64,000 bases of DNA from Candidatus Thorarchaeota archaeon (GTDB lineage Archaea > Asgardarchaeota > Thorarchaeia > Thorarchaeales > Thorarchaeaceae), in the NCBI GenBank assembly GCA_016840825.1, contig JAEORN010000151.1, positions 1 through 64,000 on the forward strand, in the 5' to 3' direction. Positions 35,646 through 45,093 of the stretch are shown piece after piece (the first letter of the stretch is position 1; every line of letters starts with the position of its first letter). Below the pieces are notes generated by a model. It searched no databases and was not told the DNA's origin. It saw nothing but the letters and a program-made list of their open reading frames with translations. The position numbers and the translations under genes are program-made.

Positions 35646-36941
35646 ATGGACTTCAACATGGAAATCAATGATCCCGTACATGGCTTTATCGGTTTAACAG
35701 ATTTAGAAGCAAGAATCATCAATTCTGAGCCGTATCAAAGACTGAGAAGAATCAAACAATTATCTGGTGCACACTATGTTTATCCGACAGCAGAACATAC
35801 ACGCTTCGGTCATTGTATAGGTGCAATGTACTTGGCAGGATTGGTGGGAAAAAGGCTTCTTGGACAATTGGATTTAGGAGAAGATGTTTTGCAGGAGGTA
35901 AGATTAGCTGGTCTTCTTCATGATTTGGGACACGGTCCATTTAGCCATGTCTTTGAAGAACCTCTAATTGACCGACAAGGAAAGAACCATGAAGATGTAA
36001 CAGAGTGGATTATCAAAGAGAGCGTGGTCGGAGACATCATTGAAGATGGCGGTATTCGTAAAAGTCGAATTGCAGATTTAGTGAGAGGAAGAAGGAAGGA
36101 AGAGAAAGATAGTGTCATTAGTGGTATTGCTGCTGGGCAAGTCGATTCTGATAAAATGGACTATCTAATTCGAGATTCTTTCTATTGTGGAGTTAATTAC
36201 GGTCTTGTTGATATTCATAGATTAATAGCAAGTATCGAAATATCCAAGGACTATGAGATGCATTTTGATTTAGCTGCTAGAGGCGCTCTTGAATCATTTC
36301 TTGTTGCAAGATATGAGATGTTCTTGAATGTGTATTACCATAAGACAGTTCGAAGCGTTGAAGTTATGCTAATCAAGCTGATAGCTTCAGCAGACAGAGT
36401 TCTCAATCTAACTGCATTTTCTACGCCTGAAGAATTCTTAGAATTAGATGACATGTCTTTGGTATCACGAATTAGAAGAATAAATCCAAAGGAGTCGGAT
36501 GATGCACGTGAAGCATCTAAAATGATGGAAATGCTTGATTCGCGAATTCTCTACAAGAGTGCCTTTGAGAAAGTCTTACACACAGAAGATCGATTCGTAT
36601 CAAAGGTTCTTACCAAGAAGCGAGTTCGAGAAAGTATCCAGGATGAGATAGCATCGCTTGCAAAAGTGCCTTCAGATGAAGTGATTGTAGATGTTCCAAC
36701 CCTTCCATCTGTACCTTACAACCCACATCAAATCGATCCAATGGAAATAAGTATCTTTGAGATAATAGAAGGAAAAAGAGTTCCTAGGAAGCTATCTGAA
36801 TTCTCTAATATTGCACAAATGATGAAAGTATATCTGGATGTAATTCGGGTCTACACATACGATCGTCATAGGGCAAAAGTCGGGCGTGCTGCTAGAGAGA
36901 TATTCCAAGAGGTTCCTGATGCTGCACTAATTCATATGTGA
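35646..36941 (+). CDS. HD-domain (SAMHD1/dNTPase-like) phosphohydrolase
   Basis: About 431 residues from ATG 35646, preceded by GGTGA at five bases; TTG 35628 and ATG 35634 are alternatives. Motifs: INDPVHGFIGLTDLEARIINSEPYQRLRRIKQL, HTRFGHCIGAMYLAG, LLHDLGHGPFSH and QVDSDKMDYLIRDS. These are the metal-binding HD residues of the SAMHD1-like family, which cleaves dNTPs to nucleosides and triphosphate. It follows the HTH regulator gene closely; nucleotide pool control is plausible. Confidence 0.9.
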   Translation: MDFNMEINDPVHGFIGLTDLEARIINSEPYQRLRRIKQLSGAHYVYPTAEHTRFGHCIGAMYLAGLVGKRLLGQLDLGEDVLQEVRLAGLLHDLGHGPFSHVFEEPLIDRQGKNHEDVTEWIIKESVVGDIIEDGGIRKSRIADLVRGRRKEEKDSVISGIAAGQVDSDKMDYLIRDSFYCGVNYGLVDIHRLIASIEISKDYEMHFDLAARGALESFLVARYEMFLNVYYHKTVRSVEVMLIKLIASADRVLNLTAFSTPEEFLELDDMSLVSRIRRINPKESDDAREASKMMEMLDSRILYKSAFEKVLHTEDRFVSKVLTKKRVRESIQDEIASLAKVPSDEVIVDVPTLPSVPYNPHQIDPMEISIFEIIEGKRVPRKLSEFSNIAQMMKVYLDVIRVYTYDRHRAKVGRAAREIFQEVPDAALIHM

Positions 36942-36977
36942 ATACAATTTTCATATTTCAGGGTCCCTAATCAAAGA

Positions 36978-37991
36978 TTGGGGAGGTTATATACTCAACT
37001 CCGGGATTTATCATTGAATCAGATACGAATCGGAGCTGAGTCCTTGACGGAAGACCTGAATGAAGCCTTGCAGAATATAAAGACAATTACTGGAGTCGAG
37101 AATGTCGTTCTAATCCAAAAGGATGGATTACCTGTGGCAAGTGCTGGTGTATGGTTTAGTAAAGAAGAAGTGTTTGCTGTAGCATCTTCGACCTGTGCAA
37201 TTTTTGGAGTGGCACGATTGATACATGGAGATTTCAAGTATCTCTTAATGGAGTCAGAAACTTCAAAGGTTTTCCTCGCATCGCTCCCTGACAATCCAGA
37301 TTACTTTCTCACAATTACAACTGCCCCTAGAGTCAACCTAGCTGCGCTTTTTATCGAGATGCGTGAAAGCATGGTACGTGTATCGTTCTTGCTCCGACAA
37401 CACGTAGATGGACGATTACCACCTCTCCGCTCCTATAGCTCAGAAGAAACACAACAAGTTCTCAGAGGATTCGCAGTTGCTGATGGAACTATAACAACAT
37501 ATTCCACATCTCGCTCGATGTTATCCCTTGATAGATCTCAGGCACTCGCTCTTCGATCCATACTGCGTCAAATTCACGATAGTATCCCAAATATAGAATC
37601 CGTTTTCCTTTCTTTAAGTGGGGGAGTACGTGTTTCCTTAGAAGGTTTTACAAATGATAGATTGGCTGCAATGTCTTTTGCTTTACATGACGCTTCTGAG
37701 CGAGTAGTGAGAACTCTGAGAAACAGTTCCTTACATACCGTTCTCTGTGAAACCGAAAAGACTCGACATTTTATATATGCAGTGCCTAATGGAGTATTCA
37801 GTTTATGGGTAAAGAGAGATACTCAGAAGCTTGGTCTTATGCGACTTCTATTGAAGCACTACATAACGGAAACTCAGAGAGTGCTGAGTTCAGCCACTGT
37901 TGCAAAACCTGGACTACCTCAAGATTTGCGTGAGCTTATCCTATCTGAACGACCCAAGAAAGATCTTCTTTTAGCGAGGCGAAATACATGA
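36978..37991 (+). CDS. Tandem roadblock/LC7-like domain protein
   Basis: 337 residues. A roadblock-type module lies at about 20-140 (LNEALQNIKTITGVENVVLIQKDGLPVASAG, then VFLASLPDNPDYFLTITTA). A second, more divergent copy lies at about 200-310 (LRQIHDSIPNIESVFLSLSGGVRVSLEGF, then LCETEKTRHFIYAVPNGVFSLWVK). Roadblock/LC7 proteins such as MglB and Ragulator subunits regulate small GTPases. It overlaps the next gene by 4 bases (ATGA), and the MglA-like GTPase follows that, so it is probably the GTPase partner. TTG start. Confidence 0.75.
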   Translation: MGRLYTQLRDLSLNQIRIGAESLTEDLNEALQNIKTITGVENVVLIQKDGLPVASAGVWFSKEEVFAVASSTCAIFGVARLIHGDFKYLLMESETSKVFLASLPDNPDYFLTITTAPRVNLAALFIEMRESMVRVSFLLRQHVDGRLPPLRSYSSEETQQVLRGFAVADGTITTYSTSRSMLSLDRSQALALRSILRQIHDSIPNIESVFLSLSGGVRVSLEGFTNDRLAAMSFALHDASERVVRTLRNSSLHTVLCETEKTRHFIYAVPNGVFSLWVKRDTQKLGLMRLLLKHYITETQRVLSSATVAKPGLPQDLRELILSERPKKDLLLARRNT

Positions 37992-38908
37992 GTTACTCTA
38001 TACTACGACTTATTGAACTATTAGAAAGTGATTTTCCTTTATTACTGAATTCAGTGATGAAACGTATTCCTTTGCTTGTGACAGGTATTGACATCGAGCT
38101 TATAGATGATGTTGTAGAGAGCGTTTCTTCTTTGAGCCCTCATCGCCACAAGATGGTTTTCTGGAGGGACTTCACATCAGAGGATGAAATTCTTTCAGTA
38201 TGGGAAGAGGAAAAACACAACTACGAAGTAAATCGAACAGTTGTTTGCAGTCTTGCTTCAAATCTTAGACTTGCATTAGAACGAATCAAAATCTTCTCAG
38301 GATGGATAATTGGAATCCCTCTCTCAAATGAATCAAGAGGAATCTATGTAAAGAAATCCCAATTAGATGAGCTTGTCACTCACATATCACAATCTTCTGG
38401 AGGATGTGGAGTTCTAGAATTGACCTCCCCCTCTTCCATGAAGTTTGAATTAGTTAATGCTACCGAAAGCAATCTAGAAGTAGAAAAGAGAATCGTAAAT
38501 AAGATTCTCACACGAAAGACTCAATCTCTTGAGCGTATTCGACGTCTATTAAGCAAATCATTGAGAGGCGCAAATGTGTCGGATGGAATAATCAATGCCG
38601 TATTGAAACTTGATGATGAATCCGAGAAAATCACTCAAGATATGTTTGAGGAAGAAATCAATAATTTCGTTCATGCTGCTAGACGTGCAGTAACACTTCT
38701 TTCGCGAATTCGCTTAGCTCGCGAATTAGGCACTTCTACTGTACTTACAGAACGCAACCTATACGAAGCTATTGGATGGGATGGAGGCGATCTCGAAGAC
38801 CTAATTAGGTTCATTCATGCTGAGTGGCATGAGGACTTTTCTGATTGCGTTAAGTTGGGAACATTATCAGGTCTAGGAGCTTGGGTCGATAGCATGTGGG
38901 GTGCATAG
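37988..38908 (+). CDS. Unknown protein between roadblock and MglA-like GTPase genes
   Basis: 306 residues, no family recognised. The N-terminal ~150 residues alternate strands and helices in a way that resembles a degenerate nucleotide-binding or RecA-like domain, but there is no Walker motif. The C-terminal half is helical (about 165-280), with AARRAVTLLSRIRLARELGTSTVLTERNLYEAIGWDGGDLEDLIRF, similar in style to the lid or helical bundle of AAA proteins. No signal peptide or membrane helix. The ATGA overlap with the roadblock gene and the 14-base gap to the GTPase gene tie it to that switch, as effector or scaffold. Confidence 0.75.
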   Translation: MSYSILRLIELLESDFPLLLNSVMKRIPLLVTGIDIELIDDVVESVSSLSPHRHKMVFWRDFTSEDEILSVWEEEKHNYEVNRTVVCSLASNLRLALERIKIFSGWIIGIPLSNESRGIYVKKSQLDELVTHISQSSGGCGVLELTSPSSMKFELVNATESNLEVEKRIVNKILTRKTQSLERIRRLLSKSLRGANVSDGIINAVLKLDDESEKITQDMFEEEINNFVHAARRAVTLLSRIRLARELGTSTVLTERNLYEAIGWDGGDLEDLIRFIHAEWHEDFSDCVKLGTLSGLGAWVDSMWGA

Positions 38909-38922
38909 GAGGGTACCACTAA

Positions 38923-39504
38923 TTGATTGTTGACTATGGAAACAGAACTGTAGGATTGAAGATTGTGTTTTTTGGGCCTGCAATGAGTGGAAAAACCACA
39001 TCCATTCAGTGGCTATTCAAAAGCTTAGATTGTGCAGATCGATTAACATCTATTGAAAACACTGTTGGACGTACAATGTTTTGTGACTTTGGTACTATTC
39101 CCTTTGCACTTGGTGATAGCTGGACAATCAATGCTCATATTTGGTCTGCTACAGGTCAAGACTTCTATCGTTCGACTCGTGAAGTAGTACTTGTTGGAGC
39201 AGATGGTATAATATTCGTTGCAGACTCGCAAGAATCCTTACTAGATGAGAATCTTGCAAGTTGGAATGAGCTTATGGCACTTATTTCAGAGGAGGAACGG
39301 CCTTTACCAATTGTCGTTTGCCTGAACAAACAAGATTTACCCAGTGCGATAGACGAAGATAGACTCAGACACCATCTCAAGTTACCATCAGCAGTTCCAG
39401 TTATCCGCAGCGTTGCGATGAACGGTCTGAATGTCTTGGAAGCCTTTGAAATTCTATTTCATGATGCAATGCGATCAAGTGCAATGGCTCAGCCAGTACA
39501 GTAA
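38923..39504 (+). CDS. MglA/Arf-like small GTPase
   Basis: 193 residues. G1 is GPAMSGKTT (18-26). RTMFCDFG near 50 matches the MglA RTLFFDF region. G3 is SATGQDFYRSTR (76-87), lacking the usual Asp, as in MglA's TPGQ. VGADGIIFVADSQ follows, then G4 NKQD (135-138) and G5 SVAMNG. There is no lipidation cysteine or membrane segment. TTG start, with AGGAGGG about nine bases upstream. As a switch it would cycle with the roadblock protein two genes upstream. Function in archaea is unknown; trafficking, polarity or motility are inferences. Confidence 0.9.
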   Translation: MIVDYGNRTVGLKIVFFGPAMSGKTTSIQWLFKSLDCADRLTSIENTVGRTMFCDFGTIPFALGDSWTINAHIWSATGQDFYRSTREVVLVGADGIIFVADSQESLLDENLASWNELMALISEEERPLPIVVCLNKQDLPSAIDEDRLRHHLKLPSAVPVIRSVAMNGLNVLEAFEILFHDAMRSSAMAQPVQ

Positions 39505-39540
39505 CCATCAATCTAGCGATTACTTTATACGAACTGACCT

Positions 39541-41277
39541 TTGAAGCAGAACCGTATTGATTCTGCAATTTATGCAGGAGAAGTATCTGAGGTAACATTC
39601 TTGGAATCTTTGAAAAACAATACAAGATTCATCTTCATTACAGGTGGTGTTCTTTCCGGTATTGGTAAAGGAGTTACCACAGCATCCATTGCAAAATTAC
39701 TCCAATTTAGGGGCTATAAAATCAGAATCCTGAAGATAGATCCATACCTGAACATCGACCCTGGGACTATGAATCCTATAGAACATGGAGAAGTATTTGT
39801 AACAGATAAGACTTGGACCTTCACACCTGTAGAGGATGTAGAATTCAACATATCTGAAATTGATTTAGACTTTGGAACATATGAAAGATTCACAGGAATC
39901 GAAGTGCACCCATCTCAGAATATCACATCTGGACAAATCTACCTATCAGTCATTCTTCGTGAACGCAAAGGACTCTATCTAGGCAGAACTGTTCAAATTA
40001 TACCACACATTACAGAACGCATAAAGAGAAGAATTTGGGATGTTGCTGCACAAGAACCGATTCCAGATGTAGTTCTTATTGAAATTGGAGGAACTGTAGG
40101 TGATATCGAAGCAATGCCTTTCTTGGAATCTGTACGTCAGCTGGCAATGGAGATAGGACGTAATCGAGTAGCATTCGTTCATGTAACTTTGGTTCCTTAT
40201 ATGGAATCAGTTGGGGAATTTAAAACAAAACCTACCCAACACAGTGTCAGAACACTCCAAGGATTAGGACTACAGCCAGACATTGTCGTTTGTCGCGCTG
40301 AAAAGGAACTTACAGAATCAGCAGAGAGGAAAATTGCTCTATTCTGCAATGTTCCAGAGAATAGAGTCATTTCAAATCCCGACATTTCTATTATTTATCA
40401 ACTTCCACTTTCATTTGAAGAACAAGAATTAGGAAAAATCATTGAAAATCATCTTGAACTGGAAAATCGTCTAGCGGAAACTGATGAATGGTCCAAAATT
40501 GTGGAGGCTTTCAAGAATCCAGCAAATTCAGTTACTATTGCAATGCCCGGAAAATACACATCCCTAAGTGACTCTTACAAAAGTATCAATGAAGCCCTTG
40601 CTCATGCTGCAGCAATATGTGGAGCTGAGGTCAAAATTAAGTGGATCGAAACGGAAAACCGATGTGATATCTCATGCTTGACCGAGGATTTAGGAGAAGT
40701 AGATGGAATCCTACTAACACCTGGATTTGGAGAACGTGGGGTCGAGGGAATGATAAATGCTGCAAAGGTTAGTCTTGAAAGAAAAATTCCATTTCTTGGT
40801 ATATGCTACGGTGCCCAACTAGGAGTAGTAGCCTTTGCAAGGCATGAAATGGGTTGGGAGGGAGCCCATACCACAGAGGTCGATAGTAATAGTCTGTATC
40901 CTGTCGTAGATCTCATGGATGATCAAAAATTGACTGAAGATATGGGTGGAACGATGCGATTGGGTGGCCATGAAGTAATTATCAAGGAAAACACCCTTTT
41001 ATCCCAGCTTTATTCCTCTCCTAATACACGTGAAAGGTTCAGACACCGATATCATCTCATTGAAAGGTATGTTAGTCGGATGGATGAGAAAGGAATGCAA
41101 ATATCTGCATATGATAACTCAGGAAATATCATCAATGCGATAGAATTGACCACTCATCCCTTTTGGATCGGAGTTCAATATCATCCAGAATTCAAATCAC
41201 AACCAGGAAAGCCGCATCCATTATATCTTGGGTTAATAAGGGCGGGCCTAGACTATAAGAAGAAGAGGGAATCGTAG
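39541..41277 (+). CDS. pyrG: CTP synthase
   Basis: 578 residues; makes CTP from UTP, ATP and glutamine. Synthetase domain: FITGGVLSGIGKGVTTASIA, LKIDPYLNIDPGTMNPIEHGEVFVTD, IGGTVGDIEAMPFLESVRQ and VPYMESVGEFKTKPTQHSV. Class I amidotransferase: GICYGAQLG with the nucleophile Cys, and VQYHPEF. Between VTD and EIDLDFGTYERF there are about 13 extra residues where normal enzymes have DGA before ETDLDLG, so the Mg-site loop is altered; the Asp of the later motif is kept. TTG start. Confidence 0.93.
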   Translation: MKQNRIDSAIYAGEVSEVTFLESLKNNTRFIFITGGVLSGIGKGVTTASIAKLLQFRGYKIRILKIDPYLNIDPGTMNPIEHGEVFVTDKTWTFTPVEDVEFNISEIDLDFGTYERFTGIEVHPSQNITSGQIYLSVILRERKGLYLGRTVQIIPHITERIKRRIWDVAAQEPIPDVVLIEIGGTVGDIEAMPFLESVRQLAMEIGRNRVAFVHVTLVPYMESVGEFKTKPTQHSVRTLQGLGLQPDIVVCRAEKELTESAERKIALFCNVPENRVISNPDISIIYQLPLSFEEQELGKIIENHLELENRLAETDEWSKIVEAFKNPANSVTIAMPGKYTSLSDSYKSINEALAHAAAICGAEVKIKWIETENRCDISCLTEDLGEVDGILLTPGFGERGVEGMINAAKVSLERKIPFLGICYGAQLGVVAFARHEMGWEGAHTTEVDSNSLYPVVDLMDDQKLTEDMGGTMRLGGHEVIIKENTLLSQLYSSPNTRERFRHRYHLIERYVSRMDEKGMQISAYDNSGNIINAIELTTHPFWIGVQYHPEFKSQPGKPHPLYLGLIRAGLDYKKKRES

Positions 41278-42440
41278 TGGACAAGAATCTCGACAAAATG
41301 CTCTCACTTCTGGTTGAAGAGATTGAAAGAGTCGAGAGAACAAAACAAAAGTTCGGTAGTGTAATGCAGGAAATAAAACACAAAATCGATTTAGGAAAAT
41401 ATCCTGCCTTTGTTGCAAATTGTATTGAAACCAATTTCACAACAAAAATTAGCCCCACACGATTAGATGGACTAAAGATTGCTGGAATTGATGGTGGACT
41501 TATTCGGAAACGCTTCAAATCGATGGACTTGGTATTAACAAGAGGTGTTGCAGTAATCTTCCAATTTCAGTCTAATACTGGCCCATTAGTTGATTTTTTT
41601 CCTGATCCGTTTCCTGAACCAAAAGCTAAGCTTGTTATGTTGTCAATGTCAGGTCCCGAGCTCGATCAACTAGCTTCGTTAGAGAGAATTGCAGAAGAAC
41701 TTCGTGTGACTATTGCAGCTCTAGATGAATTTCATATTGATATCGTTCTGGTGGATGGGAGCTTATTCTACCATCCAAGAGATCGTCCTCCGGCAGGATC
41801 GATTGCAGATGAGAAATTTCAGGAAGTTCTAGCTCTATATAGACAACTCTACAATAAGATATCAAGAAAAAGAACAATGTTGGTTGGAATAGTGAAAGAT
41901 AGCAGATCCACAAGAGTCGTCAACACATTAGGAGACATCCTTCCACATATACTACGAAATCCTACATTATTTGAAAGAATGCAGGGAATAGACTATCGAT
42001 GGTTGCTAAAGATATCCCGTGATTGTGATCTGTTGGATACTTTTCTTGAGGAAGGAGAAAGAACATTCGCATTCCAATATGCAAGTGAGCTACAACAAAA
42101 TACGAACTCATTACACTCTGACTTAGCACCTTGGGCATCAAAAATATGGGTCACATATCTAAAAACCGCACGAGATGATCTACCTCTACGAATAGAAATG
42201 ATGATTAAATCAGAGGGAGAGGAAGGCATCAATCAACTAAACCGAACTCTATCTGCGATACTGCCTTTATCCTATCAGCATCCCGAATATGGGCTACCGA
42301 GTCCAATCGTAGAAGCAGATGCCAGAGCTAGGATAAGTAACAATGAAGCTCGATTAGTAATAGATCGTTTAATGGCGCTTTCGGGTCTAATTTATTCCAA
42401 ACTCGAAAAAAGGAGATCTAGAAACCCTTTCGGAGGATAA
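41277..42440 (+). CDS. nurA: NurA 5'-3' nuclease domain protein
   Basis: 387 residues. KIAGIDGGLIRKRFKSMDLVLTRGVAV has the first catalytic Asp of NurA, and DIVLVDGSLFYHPRDRP the second; the C-terminal acidic residues of GLPSPIVEADARARI follow. NurA forms a complex with HerA that resects DNA ends for recombination with Mre11-Rad50. GTG start overlaps the pyrG TAG by one base (TAGTG). The herA gene starts five bases later. Confidence 0.9.
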   Translation: MDKNLDKMLSLLVEEIERVERTKQKFGSVMQEIKHKIDLGKYPAFVANCIETNFTTKISPTRLDGLKIAGIDGGLIRKRFKSMDLVLTRGVAVIFQFQSNTGPLVDFFPDPFPEPKAKLVMLSMSGPELDQLASLERIAEELRVTIAALDEFHIDIVLVDGSLFYHPRDRPPAGSIADEKFQEVLALYRQLYNKISRKRTMLVGIVKDSRSTRVVNTLGDILPHILRNPTLFERMQGIDYRWLLKISRDCDLLDTFLEEGERTFAFQYASELQQNTNSLHSDLAPWASKIWVTYLKTARDDLPLRIEMMIKSEGEEGINQLNRTLSAILPLSYQHPEYGLPSPIVEADARARISNNEARLVIDRLMALSGLIYSKLEKRRSRNPFGG

Positions 42441-42444
42441 AGCA

Positions 42445-43971
42445 TTGTCAGCAAATCAATCTGGTCACCGCCTTGGAACAGTAATATGTACAAATGAAGA
42501 TCCTAAGGTATCTGAGTTCTCATTTGTTCTTGAAGGAGGAACAAATGAAACTACAGTTCGAAGAGGTGAGTTTGTTACTGTAGAAACTGAATTTGGAACA
42601 GTAATCGCCAGAGTCCAAGACCTAATACGAACTAACAGATACTTTCAACATGCAGAAGCAGTTAGAGAATACCAATCCCGTGGAGAGCCACTTAGATACA
42701 TATTCCCAACAGATAGGTGGCAATATACAATAGCCCAGACAAAAGTTGTTGGTTTTTGGATTGATGGTCGTACAGTTAGGCCCTATACTACTGTATCCCC
42801 CGGTGCAGTTGTCCGAAGAACAGATGAGGATATCCTTGCTAAATTTCTGAAACTTGATACAAAAGAAGGGCTAAGTCTTGGAAAAGTAGCTCATCATGAA
42901 TTGGAGTTCAAGGCTTCAATAGATCGATTACTATCAAAGCATCTTGCCATTCTAGCAATGTCAGGAGCCGGAAAGAGCTATTTTGTATCAGTCATGTTAG
43001 AGGAATTACTTAAGCGGTCTGAAAAACAGGGTCGATTAGGTATCATCGTAATAGACGTTCATGGCGAGTACTCATACTTACAAGATTTGAAACCAAGTGA
43101 CTTAGGTATGCCAGATGCCTCTTTTGAGATAGAGCATATTCGAGGTTCTCATATTCAGATTCCTGTAAACTCGCTTAGTGCTGATGCATTAGGCGCATTT
43201 GTAGCTGGCATGTCCGAAGTTCAAAGACGTGACCTAAGAATTGCAATATCTGAGATAAATGAACGATTCCAAGATGGATACACCCTATCAGATCTGATTG
43301 AAAAAATCAAAGACGATGACACAATAAGTAAAAACACTAGAGAAGCACTCATTGGATGGCTATTTAATTTGGAGAACACAGGACTCTTTGGAAAAGAGGC
43401 TGTTCCTGAGATAAAAGATGCAATTCGACCTGGAAAGATCACTCTTATTGACTTGAGTGACTTTGTAAGTTTGAAGAAGAAGCAAATAATTGTGTCACAT
43501 CTAGCTTCCGAGCTTCTATATCACAGACGTCAGGGCAATATTCCACCTTTTCTTTTAGTCTTAGAAGAATCCCATCAGTTTTGTCCTGAAAGCAGACAAG
43601 AATTGGCTCTACCAAAGGCCAGAATCGAAACTATTGCTCGTGAGGGTAGAAAATTCTTCGCTCTTCTTTGCCTGATAACACAACGTCCTGTGAAACTATC
43701 TACAACCGTTCTAAGTCAGTGCAGCAATCAAGCTATACTGAGATGCACAAATCCCTATGATTTAGACCATATCGGTCGGTCTAGTGAAGGTATTGATCGT
43801 TCATCATTAGATTCGATAACGACACTAGAGGTTGGAGAAGCGTTATTCGTTGGTGAAACAGTATCTGTTCCTACTTTTGTGAAAATCCGTAGTCGCGTAT
43901 TTGAACCAAAAGAACAAACAAAGAGTCTTTCTGAAGCAATGAGAAAAGCAGAAAGTAAACAAACAAAGTAG
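42445..43971 (+). CDS. herA: HerA bipolar DNA helicase/translocase
   Basis: 508 residues. The N-terminal HAS-barrel (GTVICTNEDPKVSEFSFVL, then VETEFGTVIARV) is followed by Walker A SGAGKSYFVSV, Walker B PPFLLVLEESHQFCPE and QRPVKLSTTVLSQCSNQAILR with the arginine finger region. The hexamer pumps DNA through NurA. TTG start with CGGAGG eight bases upstream. NurA and HerA adjacent is the typical archaeal end-resection operon. Confidence 0.95.
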   Translation: MSANQSGHRLGTVICTNEDPKVSEFSFVLEGGTNETTVRRGEFVTVETEFGTVIARVQDLIRTNRYFQHAEAVREYQSRGEPLRYIFPTDRWQYTIAQTKVVGFWIDGRTVRPYTTVSPGAVVRRTDEDILAKFLKLDTKEGLSLGKVAHHELEFKASIDRLLSKHLAILAMSGAGKSYFVSVMLEELLKRSEKQGRLGIIVIDVHGEYSYLQDLKPSDLGMPDASFEIEHIRGSHIQIPVNSLSADALGAFVAGMSEVQRRDLRIAISEINERFQDGYTLSDLIEKIKDDDTISKNTREALIGWLFNLENTGLFGKEAVPEIKDAIRPGKITLIDLSDFVSLKKKQIIVSHLASELLYHRRQGNIPPFLLVLEESHQFCPESRQELALPKARIETIAREGRKFFALLCLITQRPVKLSTTVLSQCSNQAILRCTNPYDLDHIGRSSEGIDRSSLDSITTLEVGEALFVGETVSVPTFVKIRSRVFEPKEQTKSLSEAMRKAESKQTK

Positions 43972-44033
43972 ATATCATCCATAATCTGATAAGTTCAAAA
44001 TTGGCTCAATCATTAATGGAGCTAACTTAACCA

Positions 44034-44579
44034 ATGTCTGATGAAAAAGAAATGGAAGAAATCCATAAAATAATCGATGATATGCAGGCAAGGCTAGTTG
44101 AGCTATTTGATCAATTCCGAGAGCTAAGAATCCGGCTCGGCCAAAAACCATTGAATTTTGTTCCTATTTCCGCTGCGGAGATAGACTCTATCAAGAAAGA
44201 CACTCTCGAAGAGAGGAAATCTTCCGATAAAGCAGCATCTATCAGAGTCGAAGAACTCAGAAAGAGTGAATCACCTGAAATACCTGCAAAAGAAACTCTC
44301 GAAAAAGAAGCAAAACCAGACGTACGAGTATCAAGATTGTTAGATCCTATAAGTCATGAGTTAAACACTGGAAGCTCTCCTGCTGAAGTAATAGCTGAAT
44401 ATCTTCAAGCAGCAAAGGATGAGCTAATACCTAAAGAAGCTCAAAATGATAAGGTGGCAAGAGATATTGATATCGTTCTAAAGTTCTTAAGAGCAAGAGG
44501 AAGACGTAGTATACGATCGGAAGAACGTGACAATATCCTGAGAAGAATAAAGAGATGGAAAGCCCATCTTAGTAAGTAA
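44034..44579 (+). CDS. Coiled-coil/helical protein downstream of HerA, unknown
   Basis: 181 residues, no family recognised. An N-terminal coiled coil (MEEIHKIIDDMQARLVELFDQFRELRIRLGQ, about 7-40) is followed by a charged low-complexity stretch (about 55-100) and a helical C-terminal domain (105-181) ending in RSEERDNILRRIKRWKAHLSK, strongly basic. It lies 62 bases after herA and may be an accessory of the resection machinery; this is position-based only. Confidence 0.7.
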   Translation: MSDEKEMEEIHKIIDDMQARLVELFDQFRELRIRLGQKPLNFVPISAAEIDSIKKDTLEERKSSDKAASIRVEELRKSESPEIPAKETLEKEAKPDVRVSRLLDPISHELNTGSSPAEVIAEYLQAAKDELIPKEAQNDKVARDIDIVLKFLRARGRRSIRSEERDNILRRIKRWKAHLSK

Positions 44580-44621
44580 TACAGATTAGATACAAATAGA
44601 TGGGCAATTTTCAGAATATGA

Positions 44622-44918
44622 TTAAATGTCTATCACTATGCGCTTAACTTTGGTCTTTGATATCTTCTTTAAACCATGTTGCCCAGGTTCATATCTGTAA
44701 TCCAAAAGACCAGCTTCGTACAGTATTTTTATTTGAGCGCTAGCATTTGCCTCAGTACCACCGAGGTGCGTTGCAACTCTAGTTACATCTTTTTCTCCAT
44801 CAAGGAGCAATTGCAGGATTTTAAGGCGAGTGCTTGAAGAGAGAGCACGCCCAATTCGCAGAATCTCTTCGTCGTTGTTTATTTCAAGTGTTTCTGACAA
44901 TGTCACACCTCGCATCAA
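44622..44918 (-). CDS. ArsR-like winged-helix regulator
   Basis: 98 residues. EEILRIGRALSSSTRLKILQLLLDGEKDVTRVATHLGGTEANASAQIKILYEAGLLDYRYEPGQHGLKK is a full ArsR-type winged helix. No metal-binding cysteines. Its start faces the DUF460 gene across about 120 bases, which it could regulate. Confidence 0.85.
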   Translation of the reverse strand: MMRGVTLSETLEINNDEEILRIGRALSSSTRLKILQLLLDGEKDVTRVATHLGGTEANASAQIKILYEAGLLDYRYEPGQHGLKKISKTKVKRIVIDI

Positions 44919-45093
44919 GTTGGCGATTCGTTCAAGTACGGGTTTAATAAGATTACTGTAAGTGAAAACATATCGATTTCTATCTTTGTAGATGGCTTTA
45001 GAGGCAATATAGTCTTTATCTCCAGCAATACAATAATTGCTTGATGTTAATCCTTATAGGAGAAATTATGAATCTTTGATTGAGTGCAAGGAT

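Noticed and set aside
41277..43971. NurA-HerA as a Sir2-HerA or other defence cassette
   Set aside because: Domain content and order are those of the ordinary archaeal end-resection pair, with no extra effector domain.
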